From: Paragonimus westermani
Lineage: Eukaryota; Platyhelminthes; Trematoda; Plagiorchiida; Troglotrematidae
Assembly: GCA_008508345.1 (NCBI GenBank)
Contig: QNGE01001016.1
Location: 125,212-189,211, forward strand
Direction: 5' to 3'
Length of the DNA: 64,000 bases
The notes beneath the pieces were generated by a model. It was given only the letters and a program-made list of their open reading frames with translations, had not been told where the DNA came from and did no database searches. Position numbers and translations under genes: made by a program. Each line of letters begins with the position of its first letter. The stretch's first letter is position 1. Positions 33,615 through 44,904 of the stretch are shown piece by piece.

Positions 33615-33927
33615 TGTTGTGTCCGCAAAAGACGCTTGGCCAACAAGTTGGTTTATTGCGCAAACTTCCGTATAGGTCATGTCAAAAACTAAACCACAAA
33701 CGTGTACACTCATTTGCACGACGGACATGCACTCACATACATTGGGTGACAGTACGTGGTCATTCGCCTTGGTGAAAGTTCTCACACATCATGTACACAC
33801 TGTTTCGATAGTCTCTTCTTGTCCGTCGTGTTCGGGGCTTGTCCTTTTGCTCCTGAATGTCCCTTGTGGGTAATACACTACTTGTGAGTAGTATACTATT
33901 CACAACGAAACTGTCTGTTATACAACA
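33615..33927 (-). repeat. 5' LTR of the Gypsy element
   Basis: It is 313 bp and starts and ends with the TGTTG/CAACA inverted ends. It should contain promoter and transcription start for the element, but no box is certain. A near-palindrome (one mismatch) lies at 33884-33903. Confidence 0.95.
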
Positions 33928-33985
33928 ATGATCAACTTGGAAAAAGACTAAATCCCCGACTACACACCAGTAACACTGGTATATA
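33928..33985 (+). repeat. tRNA-derived SINE, 3' remainder after Gypsy insertion
   Basis: It begins with the second ATGAT copy, then CAACTTGGAAAAAGAC and AATCCCCGACTACACACC, matching the SINE tail at 13.2 kb. This completes the SINE that starts at 29025. Confidence 0.85.
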
Positions 33986-34057
33986 TTAGTCACCCCATTC
34001 TGTCGTCCTACATTAGTCGTAGTGATTTGAACAAATAAGTCAGTTGAAAATTCGCCT
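33986..34057. other. Intron 2 spacer
   Basis: Nothing recognised between the SINE tail and the tRNA-like sequence. Confidence 0.3.
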
Positions 34058-34133
34058 ATCCGTGCAGCAACTGAACTTGAAATTGACACCCGACAAGGTT
34101 AAATGCTCTACCAGTTAAGCTCCTCGTGGTTAT
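34058..34133 (-). ncRNA. tRNA-like repeat, minus strand, degenerate
   Basis: The minus strand reads GAGCTTAACTGGTAGAGC (D-arm-like, box A) and then, about 25 bases on, TTTCAAGTTCAGTTG (box B-like). The spacing and words match the tRNA-like sequence at 62.3 kb. No clean cloverleaf forms, so this is a decayed tRNA-derived repeat. Confidence 0.35.
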
Positions 34134-35100
34134 GATGGTGTCAATCAATCCATGTTGATGATCGCTACCTCTTGTCAAAAATAAAGTCGTATATCGATAG
34201 TCATTTGCAGAGTATACCTCTTCGGCCACAGTTCCCATATACAAGTCAAATTTTCTTTCAAAAGGTACAACGACTAGTACATTGCCAACGTCCGAGGAAC
34301 TAACCACTGAGTGTTGGCTATTCCTCAAATAAGTTACAGAACTGGAGAAGTAGATGTTAGAACTGATCTCTTTCCTTCCTATATGCAGGCAGCTGATTCA
34401 GAGTAATAACCACAACCATTCGAAAGCAGTATGAAGGTCGCCCATGTTGTTTAGACAGAAACCTGGACTAGCGACCTGCCAGGAATGAACGATCACACAC
34501 CCTAAACTAGTGCGATCATAACATGGTAATTAGAGTTCCAGATGGAGTAGGGTGACTACAGAATAAATCGACGGATCAGCCAAATGTTATTGCCACAGTT
34601 TCCGACGTCACACCTGCGTGAAAGCTGGTAAACTGCCTATTCCGACTGTTTGAGTCATTGGGGGTGACGTACAGGAAAGCTCGTAGATCAATCGGTCTTT
34701 GAGATGGGCGATTGAGTTTGCTTGAAATTCGGACCACTGTGTGGTAGTCCCGCTGGTTTAGGACAACCAAGACGCAAACGTGCCCTGTTTCGAGTCCAGA
34801 ACATTCAAATGAACAGGCGACATCGCACTTATACTGAACTTTATCAAATGCACCACTCCAGTGTTTGCTCAAACATCTTACCCTCAAAACTACTGTCCGG
34901 CTTAGGGAGTTGATGAATCAGGTGAGCTATGGCTGATGTTCAAGCTCGGTCATGCACTCTTACAATATGGGTGGGCGGACTGTACCACCATCTTAATGGT
35001 AGCTGACGCGTCTACCGCGGGTCCCAGAAGTATGGACTCAACAACAAAACCTGGAGTCCAAAGCAAAGAGATCACTCTGATTAACATTCACGGATCGGGG
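34134..35100. other. Intron 2 sequence, nothing recognised
   Basis: Short open frames only. Confidence 0.35.
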
Positions 35101-35660
35101 GTGTGTGTGTGACACGACCGAGTATTCAAATTTCTTCTATTCTCACCGAAGCACAAACTAACTCACAAGACTGCTAATTCAGTCGAGTGAATGAACGGGC
35201 ACAACACACCACCGAAACCACGGCCCAATTGACCGATTGTGGGTGCAGTGGGGTGGAGATGTACGCGCATTTCCAGTCAAATCGCTCGGTTCCATCTGCC
35301 CAATCAGCGGTTGGCCACCACGATCCACGATCGATAACACTCGGTTGCTCACATGCGCGTTCCGGCACTTGAGCGACAACGCTGGACTGGGGATCAGCAT
35401 GCACTGATGAGCGCAAACAGACGAAGTAAAAACTCGACATTTCCCTGATGGATTGTGCTATCACGGTGGTTTTTTTTCACCAACCACTGAACAACAAACA
35501 GCTGCACATTCACGAGCGAAACAGATTTACGAATTATCAGATGACTGGTCGGAAACCGACTGTACAGACTGGACGTGTGGACTGACTGATGACGGTTAGG
35601 GTGGATGCTTTCATTTCACTGAACACATGTCGGAATCGCTGTGGTTGTGAGGTGACTAGG
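35101..35660 (+). repeat. Tandem duplication, first copy (560 bp)
   Basis: It begins with a GT run and TGACACGACCGAGTATTC and ends GGTGACTAGG. It is nearly identical to the following copy, with one extra T in a T run and a few changes in the last 90 bases. A minus frame of about 96 codons runs through it without known motif. Confidence 0.9.
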
Positions 35661-35661
35661 N

Positions 35662-36220
35662 GTGTGTGTGTGACACGACCGAGTATTCAAATTTCTTCTA
35701 TTCTCACCGAAGCACAAACTAACTCACAAGACTGCTAATTCAGTCGAGTGAATGAACGGGCACAACACACCACCGAAACCACGGCCCAATTGACCGATTG
35801 TGGGTGCAGTGGGGTGGAGATGTACGCGCATTTCCAGTCAAATCGCTCGGTTCCATCTGCCCAATCAGCGGTTGGCCACCACGATCCACGATCGATAACA
35901 CTCGGTTGCTCACATGCGCGTTCCGGCACTTGAGCGACAACGCTGGACTGGGGATCAGCATGCACTGATGAGCGCAAACAGACGAAGTAAAAACTCGACA
36001 TTTCCCTGATGGATTGTGCTATCACGGTGGTTTTTTTCACCAACCACTGAACAACAAACAGCTGCACATTCACGAGCGAAACAGATTTACGAATTATCAG
36101 ATGACTGGTCGGAAACCGACTGTACAGACTGGACGTGTGGACTAACTGATGTCGGTTAGGGTGGATGCTTTCAGTTCACTGAACACATGTCGGAATCGCT
36201 GCGGATGTGAGGTGACTAGG
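35662..36220 (+). repeat. Tandem duplication, second copy (559 bp)
   Basis: It starts right after a single N at 35661. The differences from copy one cluster at the end (GACTAACTGATGTCGG versus GACTGACTGATGACGG), which is what error-prone read ends or two haplotypes at a contig join would give. Confidence 0.9.
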
Positions 36221-36388
36221 TCGTTCTGTGTGTCTATCTGTTCCCCTGACTTTTCTCACGTTGAGTCAGTTACGTTGGATCACATTTTTCACAGTTCATT
36301 TTGTCGGACAGTGGCCGCGCACGGTTCTTCTGGGCGAATTATCATGCTAGAAGCATACCACATCACTGGAACGCAAGTAAGGGAACAG

Positions 36389-36520
36389 AGTGTCGTTAGT
36401 CTCACAACTGCGAAGTTTGCTGAACTGGTTTTTATTTATGCGGCCCGGAGTAGAAATGTAGAGGAGGCCACTAGGGAGTTTAATACAGGGGTATGTGGGT
36501 ATGCGACCGGTTATTTTTAA
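36389..36520 (+). pseudogene. Possible helix-turn-helix fragment of a transposon-related protein
   Basis: The plus frame ends with SLTTAKFAELVFIYAARSRN and VEEATREFN. The pattern (a helix with FAELVFIY, then RN.EEA.REFN) resembles the N-terminal helix-turn-helix (DUF4817-type) found in many invertebrate mobile-element proteins. Nothing downstream continues the protein, and the frame ends at 36520. Assignment rests on this short motif only. Confidence 0.3.
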
Positions 36521-37822
36521 ATCAGTTCGAAGGTCGATGTAAAATTTTGTTACAGCGGGTAGTGTTTATGACCTGTGAAGAAGTGGTCGATCGCGCACAT
36601 CAACAGATGATTGTTCTACCACTGACCTTCTGCGACGCGTAAAAACAGTTTCCAAAACTGCATCCCTCGATTCGTACAAGAATGCAACACTTCGAATTCC
36701 ACTATAAACAGGATATTCGGAAGATACAAGTAGCGACCATAACGGGAGACCTGATTACGCGAGGTTTGGTTGTCGGATGCCAGCGTAGACCTTGGACCTG
36801 ACAGGCGGCTGACGAATCTTGACTACAATAACAGTAAGATGTTTCTGTCTGATCAGTTCCAGTGAGCGAAGGTAACGTCAGAAAATGTCACACGTGCTGC
36901 TAAGTGCCCCGAGATGTGTTTTACCGTTTCCAGATAAAAAAATTCGCCTAGAAAAATCTGTGTGGCTACGAAGGTTTATTGCTTAGCTATGAAGACGGCT
37001 GACTGTTTGCCACATTTTGGGTACTTCATCACCAACGGTGTTGTAGGAAATTAAGTAGAGGCTAAAATGATTTTCACTAGCAAAATGTATCTGTCTGGAT
37101 GTTGCAAAATACGTGAAGGCTACGATGAGAAGAATGTTTCTACTGGTGAAAAGTGGGGTCGCTCAAAGGAAGTCCAATAAACCTGTTCACCGATGTCAAC
37201 GTTCAATTGAATGTATCGGGTGAAACCAACAGACAAGCAACGATGAGATTAAGAAGCGGATAATCCGTACCGCGGAATGAATGAGTTTGGCCGTTCACTA
37301 GTTAAGGAGGTAGAGACGATCATAGTGACCGGATCATGAGCTAAGAATGTCATCAGAACGTTGGCAAAGCACAGAACTGTTTGCTGGTGTCGCAGCTTCC
37401 TGTATGAAATGAGCAAACGATGATCTGGCAAAGAGAACAGAACGCATCAGTTAATCACTGTAGATTACAATTGTTTCCTAAGATGAGAATACTGTAACCT
37501 CAGACATCAGAGCACACAGTGGTCGATAAGGCTTAACAGCATAGCAGCCGTCTTTGTTCAACCAAAAATTACTCAAAGAAGCGGGGCAGAGAAAGACTCA
37601 TTACTAAGTCCCACCTGCAATTCGATCGGTTGTGTGTAAGACGTAAGTATCCTGATGTCGAGCGTTTAAGTTTATACACAGGAACTTTTGGAAACCAAAC
37701 TCAACCTAGGGCCGTTTCTCATGGTTGTTAGGTAACTCTACACAACTATTGATGGCAGTAATGAAAATGATGAGAAGATGTCAATGAAAACAAAACGTGT
37801 CGACAATCTGTTAGTCTCATAC
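36521..37822. other. Intron 2 sequence before exon 2 donor
   Basis: Nothing recognised. Confidence 0.35.
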
Positions 37823-37945
37823 CTGTGTATCCTTGGGTGCATACGCAAGTCCAGTTTGTCAAATTTCCCACACATGTCCCACCGTTACGGCAAGGAATCG
37901 CGTGGCAATCGGTGGCTTGGGAATTCACAACCGAGAACGCGATAA
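37823..37945 (-). CDS. Exon 2 of Notch-like gene: end of signal peptide and most of EGF repeat 1
   Basis: The exon is 123 nt, phase 1 to phase 1. A pyrimidine-rich acceptor (TTTCTCTGTCCATCAG) precedes it and the donor GTATGAG follows. It encodes the tail of the signal peptide and EGF1 up to GYTG. EGF1 runs from Cys33 to Cys64 of the joined protein, with cysteines at 33, 38, 44, 53 and 55 here and the sixth in exon 3. The segment CRNGGTC fits the O-fucose consensus (C-x4-T-C), and two N-glycosylation sequons (NLT, NWT) lie between C3 and C4. Exons bounded by phase-1 introns are typical of EGF modules. The repeat pattern is clear; assignment to Notch rather than another EGF-rich receptor comes from the downstream repeats. 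Confidence 0.85.
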
Positions 37946-40499
37946 CTGATGGACAGAGAAAGAACATGTAAATAAAGGCATGTGGTTGAAATGCAGCATT
38001 TTGTGGCAGTTCCATCTATACCACATCCTGAATGGATTCAATCGTTATAATTTGTGCGATAGCCGCGTGCCATGAAAGGATCGACGAATTAGTGGTCGAG
38101 GTTGGATGGGAGCCAAGCATTGCTACTCTCGGGGGTTCAGAATGAGTCAACGTGTAACTACTACTGTTCAGGCGGAGTCGATCAAGAAAGCGCGGCTACA
38201 TTCAGTGAAACTGGGTTTCTAGAGTTTACACCATTCAGCATTCGTAACCATGTGAGACATCAGCTCACGTGAACTGAGAACTACCATGTTGCCGGGACTC
38301 ATGCTGGTGTCGGCTGTGTCACCAATGGTCTATTCAGTGTATCTAGTCCATATGTTACAAATATGTAGAATGACAACAATCGTCTTGCGGTCTAATGGCC
38401 ATAGGCGCAATCTTCAGGGCTGCATCCTCACGAGTGTACACCGCAAACTGCCTAGTTTGCGACGGAATCGTGTGCAATCAACGGAGAGACAAGAAATTGC
38501 AAACATGAGTGAGATAATCTGATCCTGTTACTATGGCAAAAACAGTGTTGTCAGTACAAGGAAGGAGTTAGTGTCGTGGCAAACGGTCTCGGCAGAAGAA
38601 GAGCAATGCTTGACGGCGCTCGTTTGCCTGAATGATCGAGATGTCACAACAGAGGTGACCCAACGTTTCGTAATCAGTTTCGGGTTGGTTTAAAGATTCG
38701 AATCTAGCCACCGCTAAAAGCTGACAGTATATTCATATGTATGGATTCTCAACTGTATGTGTCCGTATCGTTACGTACTACTGGATAAAAAGGGACGCGG
38801 AAATTAGCTTTAAATCGGTGGCTTTGACTTGACTTATCGAAGGAATCTGCTTTCAATATAGTCTGGTCATTCTGACCAGACATTTCAAGGATACAATGCT
38901 ATGACGACCGATAAAGTTCCGTACGGAAGTTTGCGTCTCCTTAATGAAAAGGCTATATTTTTCAGGACGCATTCATATCGATGGCGGTCTTAATTTTTGT
39001 TCAACTGTTCAGGGAATTTGAGACATGATGCCCAATCAAACGGGACGGTGAATGACAGGGTGGTGTCCTGTAAAAATTGAAGAATAATTTTTATCCGGGA
39101 AGAGCTGTCCAGGAGAACAATATCTGGAAGTGAACGCATGTGTGTAAAAGTGAAATCAGTTCACAGCGTGAGTTATCAAGTCCAAACGGTCTAGACGACA
39201 TGAACCGAAGCTGTTTCTCTGTTCGTGAGTGAAACCTGCCCTAAACAATGACAGTGTTTCTGGATGTCCAGTTACAAGCCTATTTTTTTTATATTAATCT
39301 TGAGTCTAGTTGAAGTCATCAATTTCACGTGAAGCAATCAAAACCCAGAACCGTCCACAGACGAACCAGTTGTCCACCGAGTGAACGAATGATACGTTAG
39401 GTGGTTTCAAGCATAGAAATGACGATTTTGTATAAAAGTTTCAATTGTAAGATTAACTTGCAACTCCATTAAATCGACCAGCGGATTCAATGCAAAGGTC
39501 GAATTGGTTATGGAATAAAGATTCCGGTGAAAGTGACGGAAAAGAGCAACATTCGGTTTCACATTTGTCGTGGACATAATGGACAGGGGTCGACTGCTCT
39601 ACTCCCGGCAAACCAGTTAATATAACAATGAACACGGTCAACAAATTGGTACATTGTAAGACCGACAGACATCGGTTAGATCCGACCAAACCTTCCTCAG
39701 CATTAGACGGACAGTTTGCTGAATGGTGGCTTCAAAGAACAAGGCGAACACACCCAGTACCGGAGCATCATTCGTCACGGTACGCTATGTCAACATGTCT
39801 GTCGCTTTCGAATGAGACCATGAAACCATCGTGGGAACCTGATTGTTCATGCATTCAAACAATTGATGAATACTGTTTGTTCTAATGAACAAGTGAGTTA
39901 TCAGATGCAACGTTGTATCGATATGTTTTACAGGGAACTTTTGAGTATAGACTCTCTCAATAAAAACAAGTCAAACGTGACACGTACAAATTTTTTTGAT
40001 GGACGGACACCCGATCGGTTTTTCTCACCATTTGACTGCCTAACCTCAAGACACACTCAACTAACGGGAACGTAATAGAGCTTACGAGTGCAAATGGGTT
40101 CTGACACCAAAGTACCTTGAAGCGGTTCCTCTGTCGTATCAAGTGATTATAAACAGATATGTTCGTATTCAAGTATTCAGCAGGACACATTCATCTTGGT
40201 TGATTGTCGAATTACACGCAACATCGCGCTTCTGTGGCTGAAATCCAAGTGACAACCGTCGCACAGTATAGCACATTATTTTTTAGTCATTTATAGATTT
40301 GCTTCCCCAACTCGTTTTTAGTTTTCTTTAAGACTAGATAACGGTGACAAACAGGGGTAGGTGTCATAGAAGCAATGTTATCAGTTTTCATACCACAAAG
40401 CCATGTAACCAGGACAAACCAGGGACCGTGCGATTGTCAGTGCGACCCACATCATCGAGCTATCACGGGTCCAAAAAAAGATACGTGAATGAATATGGT
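37946..40499. other. Intron 1, left part
   Basis: Open frames at 38286-38522 (plus) and 39453-39689 (minus, hydrophobic start but TTG codon) have no known motif and are not called. Confidence 0.35.
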
Positions 40500-40695
40500 A
40501 CACTCAGAATAGAAGAAATTGGAGTGCTGACTAAGCACGCAGAAACCTTTTATATAACCGGGATTGGCGTTCAAACACAAAAGTATACACTACTTATGAC
40601 CTCTAACAAGAGCGAATCTCGTGGTTAGTGTCTTCTCAAAAAGCTTCGGATGAAAAACCGGTTTGAATGTAAAAGTTGTGATCAACTGTAGGTGG
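40500..40695 (+). repeat. Strongly diverged SINE, plus strand
   Basis: Block order GCGTTCAAACACAAAAGTAT, CTACTTATGACCTCTAACAA, GAGCGAATCTCGTGGTTAGT, then GTTGTGATCAACTGTAGGTG follows the main SINE from box B to tail, with many changes. Confidence 0.45.
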
Positions 40696-43630
40696 ATGTG
40701 TAGCCGTACACCACTTGAAAGTAATCAAAAGCGCTGTCTAATAAGGATCAGAACTGCAATCAGATTGGAAAAACCTGATTGTGAAATCATCTATTGGGTT
40801 TAACAGGACAGTCTCAGTACACTCACTCAAGGGGATCGATTGGCCTTAGAACCAATCACAAATGACTGTGGCAGTGTAGTTATGTATGAGTATTCAATTA
40901 TGCTCAGTGTACTTATTGGCTGATTCACGCTCATTAGACGAATACAAGAGATGGTGTTGAATAATCGCTTCGAACAATGATGTGCGCCACTAAACGGTTC
41001 TAACCAAAGGGAGTCTAGAGCTGCTGCCGCTCTTCGAAATTGGGCTGCCGAAAAACCCAACGGAATGTGAAAGCTGATAGCAAATGCAAATAGCGTTCAA
41101 CGCACAACAGACATAATTGCAAAGAACCTAGACATCCTCCTTCATCCAAGTGACAGAATCGAAGTACAAAACACGGATGCGGAATGACCATCCACCGAAA
41201 TGCCAACAAGCACGCAGAAAATGAATCATCACACATGTGGTTTCAGTCCGCAACGCCTTTGCAATCCAAGTTCGGTAGGGTCAGATTATGTCTGTTTTAG
41301 TATAGTCTTAACTGTCCAGTGGTAATTGCGACCAAACTTAATAGATTCTGGTGAGCCGTTGTTATGCGACGCTCAAAAAAGGATAGAAGTTGTGCTTAAA
41401 AAGTAATGATTGTTGAATAAGGAATTTGATGTTAACGGGAAGAGAAACAAAATCACACCAAACATACACCGTGGAATTGGTTGAACCGAAGCTACCACCA
41501 GTAGAAGATAGCGAAATGTGACACCTCAGCTTCCGGACACATTCTGGATGAGCAACATCAGTCTTTGACATCTTTACGCATTTGGAACCACGAACCAGGC
41601 GTCCTAAACAGATGCACATTCTGACAAAGAAGTATAAGAAAGCGAGGATAGACTGGACAACAGAACGACGTACGTCGCGCCATTCTGTATGAAATCGAAC
41701 CAGCTGAACGGATCAATCGAGGTTCATTTCACATCATCCAGGTGGAACAGTGTGTGCCAGACAAGTAGTAAGGCATCAACGACGCAGTTCCCACACATGC
41801 CCACTCTCCCTTTCGCCCTCCGAATGCAGAGTGCGACCTTGATCCAGGAGAACAGAACAGAATGGGGCGAATCATTTTACACGTACATGATAACGTTGAC
41901 GATTCCAGTGTGACTGAACTTTGAGAGCAATCACAGTAAGTGACGATCTACATTCCTCATACTTGTTTCCTGTTTAGTCTGTGAATTGGGGGGACTTTTG
42001 GGAACCATGAGCATATACAGGAGCAGAATGCAAATACCGAAACTCCGATAAAAACCATATATGCCTTAGTTTTCATTTGTTTGTCCGTGTTCTCCAGTGC
42101 TACGAAGAACGACGTCAGCTCCAACAATAACACCGATGAGTGGCTGTGAAACACATGTTCATGTTATCCACACTGGCAACGAGAAAAGGGTTTCCCTATC
42201 GTGTTGATTTTCGAAGCTTCAAACTAACCATAACGATGAATGCGGCCGTATTACTAACAGAGCCACACACAGAGTTTTGGGAAGGAATCCATTAAGGAGG
42301 CACCTCTGCCCGAATCGACCGCTTCACAAAATGATCGACCAATTTCTCAGGAGACAAGTAGTCCCAAACACAATCCTCCCGGGAGCAAATCAGTCCTGAC
42401 GCGATCACTAGTGAGACAAAAGAACCTCGCAACGTTAAAACTAGTGTTTGTGAGCAACCACGACTTCGAAATCAATTAGCACAACTGAGTAAGTTAACAA
42501 CCAGCGTAAAAAAGAGACGTTTCAAGAAAACACCGATCAAACCTGCATTCTCGTTTGTATTGACCTTGTGAACGGGTGTAAAACAACCGGAACGTAATGG
42601 AAATTAACCCTTAGACATACTCATATGCGATCTCCTTGGTCGATGGGTCACAAGACGAGGAAAACACATAATCAAACAGAAATTTAGTGGGGCTCAGACA
42701 GAAGGTTAACAAGTGGTGTTTTATGTCACACACTTGTTTGCAATATCATCAAGACAATGTAGAGAATAATCACCGTTCACATGGGTGATCCACAATACTT
42801 CGAACAAATTTCAGTTCTCCATGTCTGCTGACACTCTTCGGATGAGCTGGCCCAGGGGTGAATTGTCCTAGAATGAACTATCCCGGGAGAAATTGACCAG
42901 AGATGAAAGGTGTCAGAAAAAATTTCCAGTGACAAACTGGTTAGAAATAACCGACTGTAATGGACTACAATTCAATCGATCTATGATACGCTCACTAAAA
43001 CCCCTCAACCCTCATAAACAAGAGAAATTCATTGCCAGAAGGCTACGAAGCCAAACCGGTAAGTAAAACGAGTGCGCCTCTAACAAATATTCTTAATAAA
43101 AATCCCCGTGAGGTTAGTGATCGTCCTGACTTGCCTTTTTAGCTGGCCGACTCATTTAGTTGTGAGTGGGCGATGTACGGAAAAAAGGTTTGTAAATCCG
43201 TTCGCTAGTGTTGAACCCGGAGTCAATCTCCAAGAGACTTGAATGACAGAGATAGCACACAATTCGAAAGAGGACCATTCAAACGTAAAGGTGCGATGTA
43301 AGCTGCAACAGGGTGTTGGTCCACACCATCTAATCGGCATCTTCAAGTCAAGATACACCAACTTTTTCGACAGCAATTTGCCATAAAGGACGGTTTCTGC
43401 GTTTCACTATTTAATAGGTGGTCATTATGTTGTTGACTCTAAAAGCAGCTTCATTTAAGTACGTTTCACGAGGTCTCTGATACGAGGTTGAGACAACAAT
43501 ATTCCAACTGAATGACCTGTTAATGTTATGATCAACATTAGTAATATGAACTGACCAATCCCAAACGCGTTTAATCCAACTGGGATCTGTCCGGAGAGGA
43601 AGGAAGGCTTGTGACGTTGCGTTGACTCAC
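40696..43630. other. Intron 1, right part
   Basis: No recognised exon or repeat family; weak SINE-like words occur at about 41.01-41.10 kb (plus). Confidence 0.35.
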
Positions 43631-43688
43631 CGGAGAATCCAAGTGTTAGAATTGTCAACCGAGTGAAATAAATGCACCACCTCATCAT
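43631..43688 (-). CDS. Predicted exon 1 of Notch-like multi-EGF gene (signal peptide start)
   Basis: This short exon would encode MMRWCIYFTRLTILTLGFS and one extra base, followed by a strong splice donor (G|GTGAGT). Two in-frame ATGs open it, at 43688 and 43685. The hydrophobic run ends in a phase-1 intron. Exon 2 has a phase-1 acceptor and continues the same hydrophobic stretch (V-IAFSVV) up to a likely cleavage site near NS-QA, residues 28-30. Joined, they form one ordinary secretory signal peptide directly before the first EGF cysteine, as in Notch and Crumbs proteins. Phase match, donor quality and the completed signal peptide support the link. The 5.7-kb distance and lack of transcript data make it an inference. 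No promoter was recognised; 43699-43957 just upstream is also open on both strands. Confidence 0.5.
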
Positions 43689-43698
43689 AGACCTACCT

Positions 43699-43957
43699 CA
43701 TCGCACACCAACATCAAACATTCCTCGTCAGCCGCTGCTGCCCGTGTTTCTACGTTAACAATAGGATGCGAAGTGTGTATCAGGATGTTTTCTTCAGGAA
43801 TTCTTTCGAGTGCAACTCCAACTCGTCTGGTTAAAGGACTACGTCGAGACAGTGTTGAAGCTGTCGAAAACACTAGCGTTCTAACTAACCGTAGAAGGCG
43901 TCCATCACCTCCTTCTGTAGTAAGTTTCCCTAGTCCGCTCTCCCTAGTACATTGCAT
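43699..43957. other. Segment open and exon-like on both strands
   Basis: On the plus strand 43797-43919 has a good acceptor (GTTTTCTTCAG) and a donor (GTAAGT) around a basic, serine-rich frame (GLRRDSVEAVENTSVLTNRR). On the minus strand 43957-43699 reads ERIPEENILIHTSHPIVNVE and beyond, ending at a GTAGGT donor just before the predicted exon 1. Only one is likely real. I cannot tell which, nor name a family. Confidence 0.25.
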
Positions 43958-44545
43958 GCCTCCGATTATAAAATACCGCGATACTCATTTCCTATGGTGG
44001 CTCCGAAAATCTCTCAAAAAATCTAGCTTTGGAGTTATCCTACCAGAAACACCCCAATAGTTTGTCAAAGCTCGTTGTCACTCCATACCATACGCCACAG
44101 TAGACATGCAGTGAACCGATAATCAGTATCCAACTCAGCTCACCCGACAGATCACAAATGTCTCACGACGGCCAACCAGACGGCAAAAGTCACAAGGTCA
44201 CACGTATAGGAAGCGTTCTGTGATCGACCACAAAAGTAAAGACAGCAACGAAAAGATTACGTTCTGTCTTCAAGCGTTGACATACTAAAACAAATTATGG
44301 GAAAAAGGCAGTCATGCAATCCGTCTGAAGTTGGGATCACCTTTTGCCGGAGAAGACAAGCACAGCAGTGAGGCTACCAATCACACGGTACAACCAGCAC
44401 CGATCAGACAGTGCGGATGCTGTCAGTCCGATACGCACCAGAGACAGTGACTTCCAATAAACCCAAGGTCCGAGTGAGGGTGGCTTGTTGTCCTGTGTTT
44501 CAAAATGTGAACGGCAAAAGTGTAGGTTTGAACCTTATAATTCAA
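43958..44545. other. Sequence upstream of predicted exon 1
   Basis: No promoter element or repeat is recognised. Confidence 0.3.
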
Positions 44546-44903
44546 TTTACTGATGAGTAGCCGGGGATTTGGTTTATTTCCAAGTTGATCATCGCTCACA
44601 TTTGATAGCAGCGTTCGCATCTAGATAGACTTTCCAGCCAGACTCTTTCGAAAAGAAGCACAAGACTCGAGTTTTGCTCTCAGTAGAGCTCGTCAGTAGT
44701 GCATATCCTTGCCACGACCGGGATTTGAACTCCGGCCATTCTAATCATGAGGCAACCGTGTTAACCACTGCGCCATTCACCTCACATTAGGCACGACCGA
44801 ATGATCAAATCTGAACGCTCAATCACTCTCGCTTGTGAGCAACGATCAGGCTGCCCGGTCGTCTCGACAACCCCGCGATTAGGTCTTCTAAGACAGGTCT
44901 AGG
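44546..44903 (-). repeat. tRNA-derived SINE, minus strand, near full length
   Basis: On the minus strand it runs from the 5' extension (GACCTGTCTTAGAAGACC) through box A (GGCGCAGTGGTTAACACGG), GCCTCATGA, box B (GAGTTCAAATCCCGGTC), the CACTACTGACGAGCTC block and the tail ending CCCCGGCTACTCATCAG. The tRNA-like part reads GCAGTGGTTAACACGGTTGC with a CAT in the anticodon position, so a tRNA-Met-like origin is possible. It is one of the best-preserved copies. Confidence 0.9.
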
Positions 44904-44904
44904 C

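Larger units (their letters stand above)
29374..33927 (-). mobile_element. Complete Ty3/Gypsy LTR retrotransposon
   Basis: This 4554-bp element has two 313-bp LTRs (TGTTG...CAACA), a primer binding site next to the upstream LTR, a polypurine tract next to the downstream LTR, a single long gag-pol frame without stops, and a 5-bp target duplication (ATGAT at 29369-29373 and 33928-33932). It sits inside a SINE in intron 2 and in the same orientation as the EGF gene. The two LTRs differ at about 23 of 313 positions by eye, so the insertion is not recent, yet the coding frame is open throughout. Confidence 0.97.

Noticed and set aside
29854..33775. Numerous plus-strand open frames across the Gypsy element
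   Set aside because: They are shadows of the minus-strand gag-pol gene.
33591..33785. N-terminal 65 residues of the long Gypsy open frame
   Set aside because: They are translated from LTR and primer-site sequence; the ATG at 33590 is the better start.
35735..36073. Minus-strand 112-codon frame in the duplicated unit
   Set aside because: No ATG-proximal context, domain or splice support; its presence in both copies only reflects the duplication.
38641..38690. Hammerhead-like words on the minus strand (CTGATTACGAAACG)
   Set aside because: No stem II fits between the two core strands and stem I does not form.
39453..39689. Minus-strand cysteine-containing hydrophobic-start frame, considered as a small secreted protein
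   Set aside because: It starts at TTG, has no ATG, and an equally long frame runs on the other strand.
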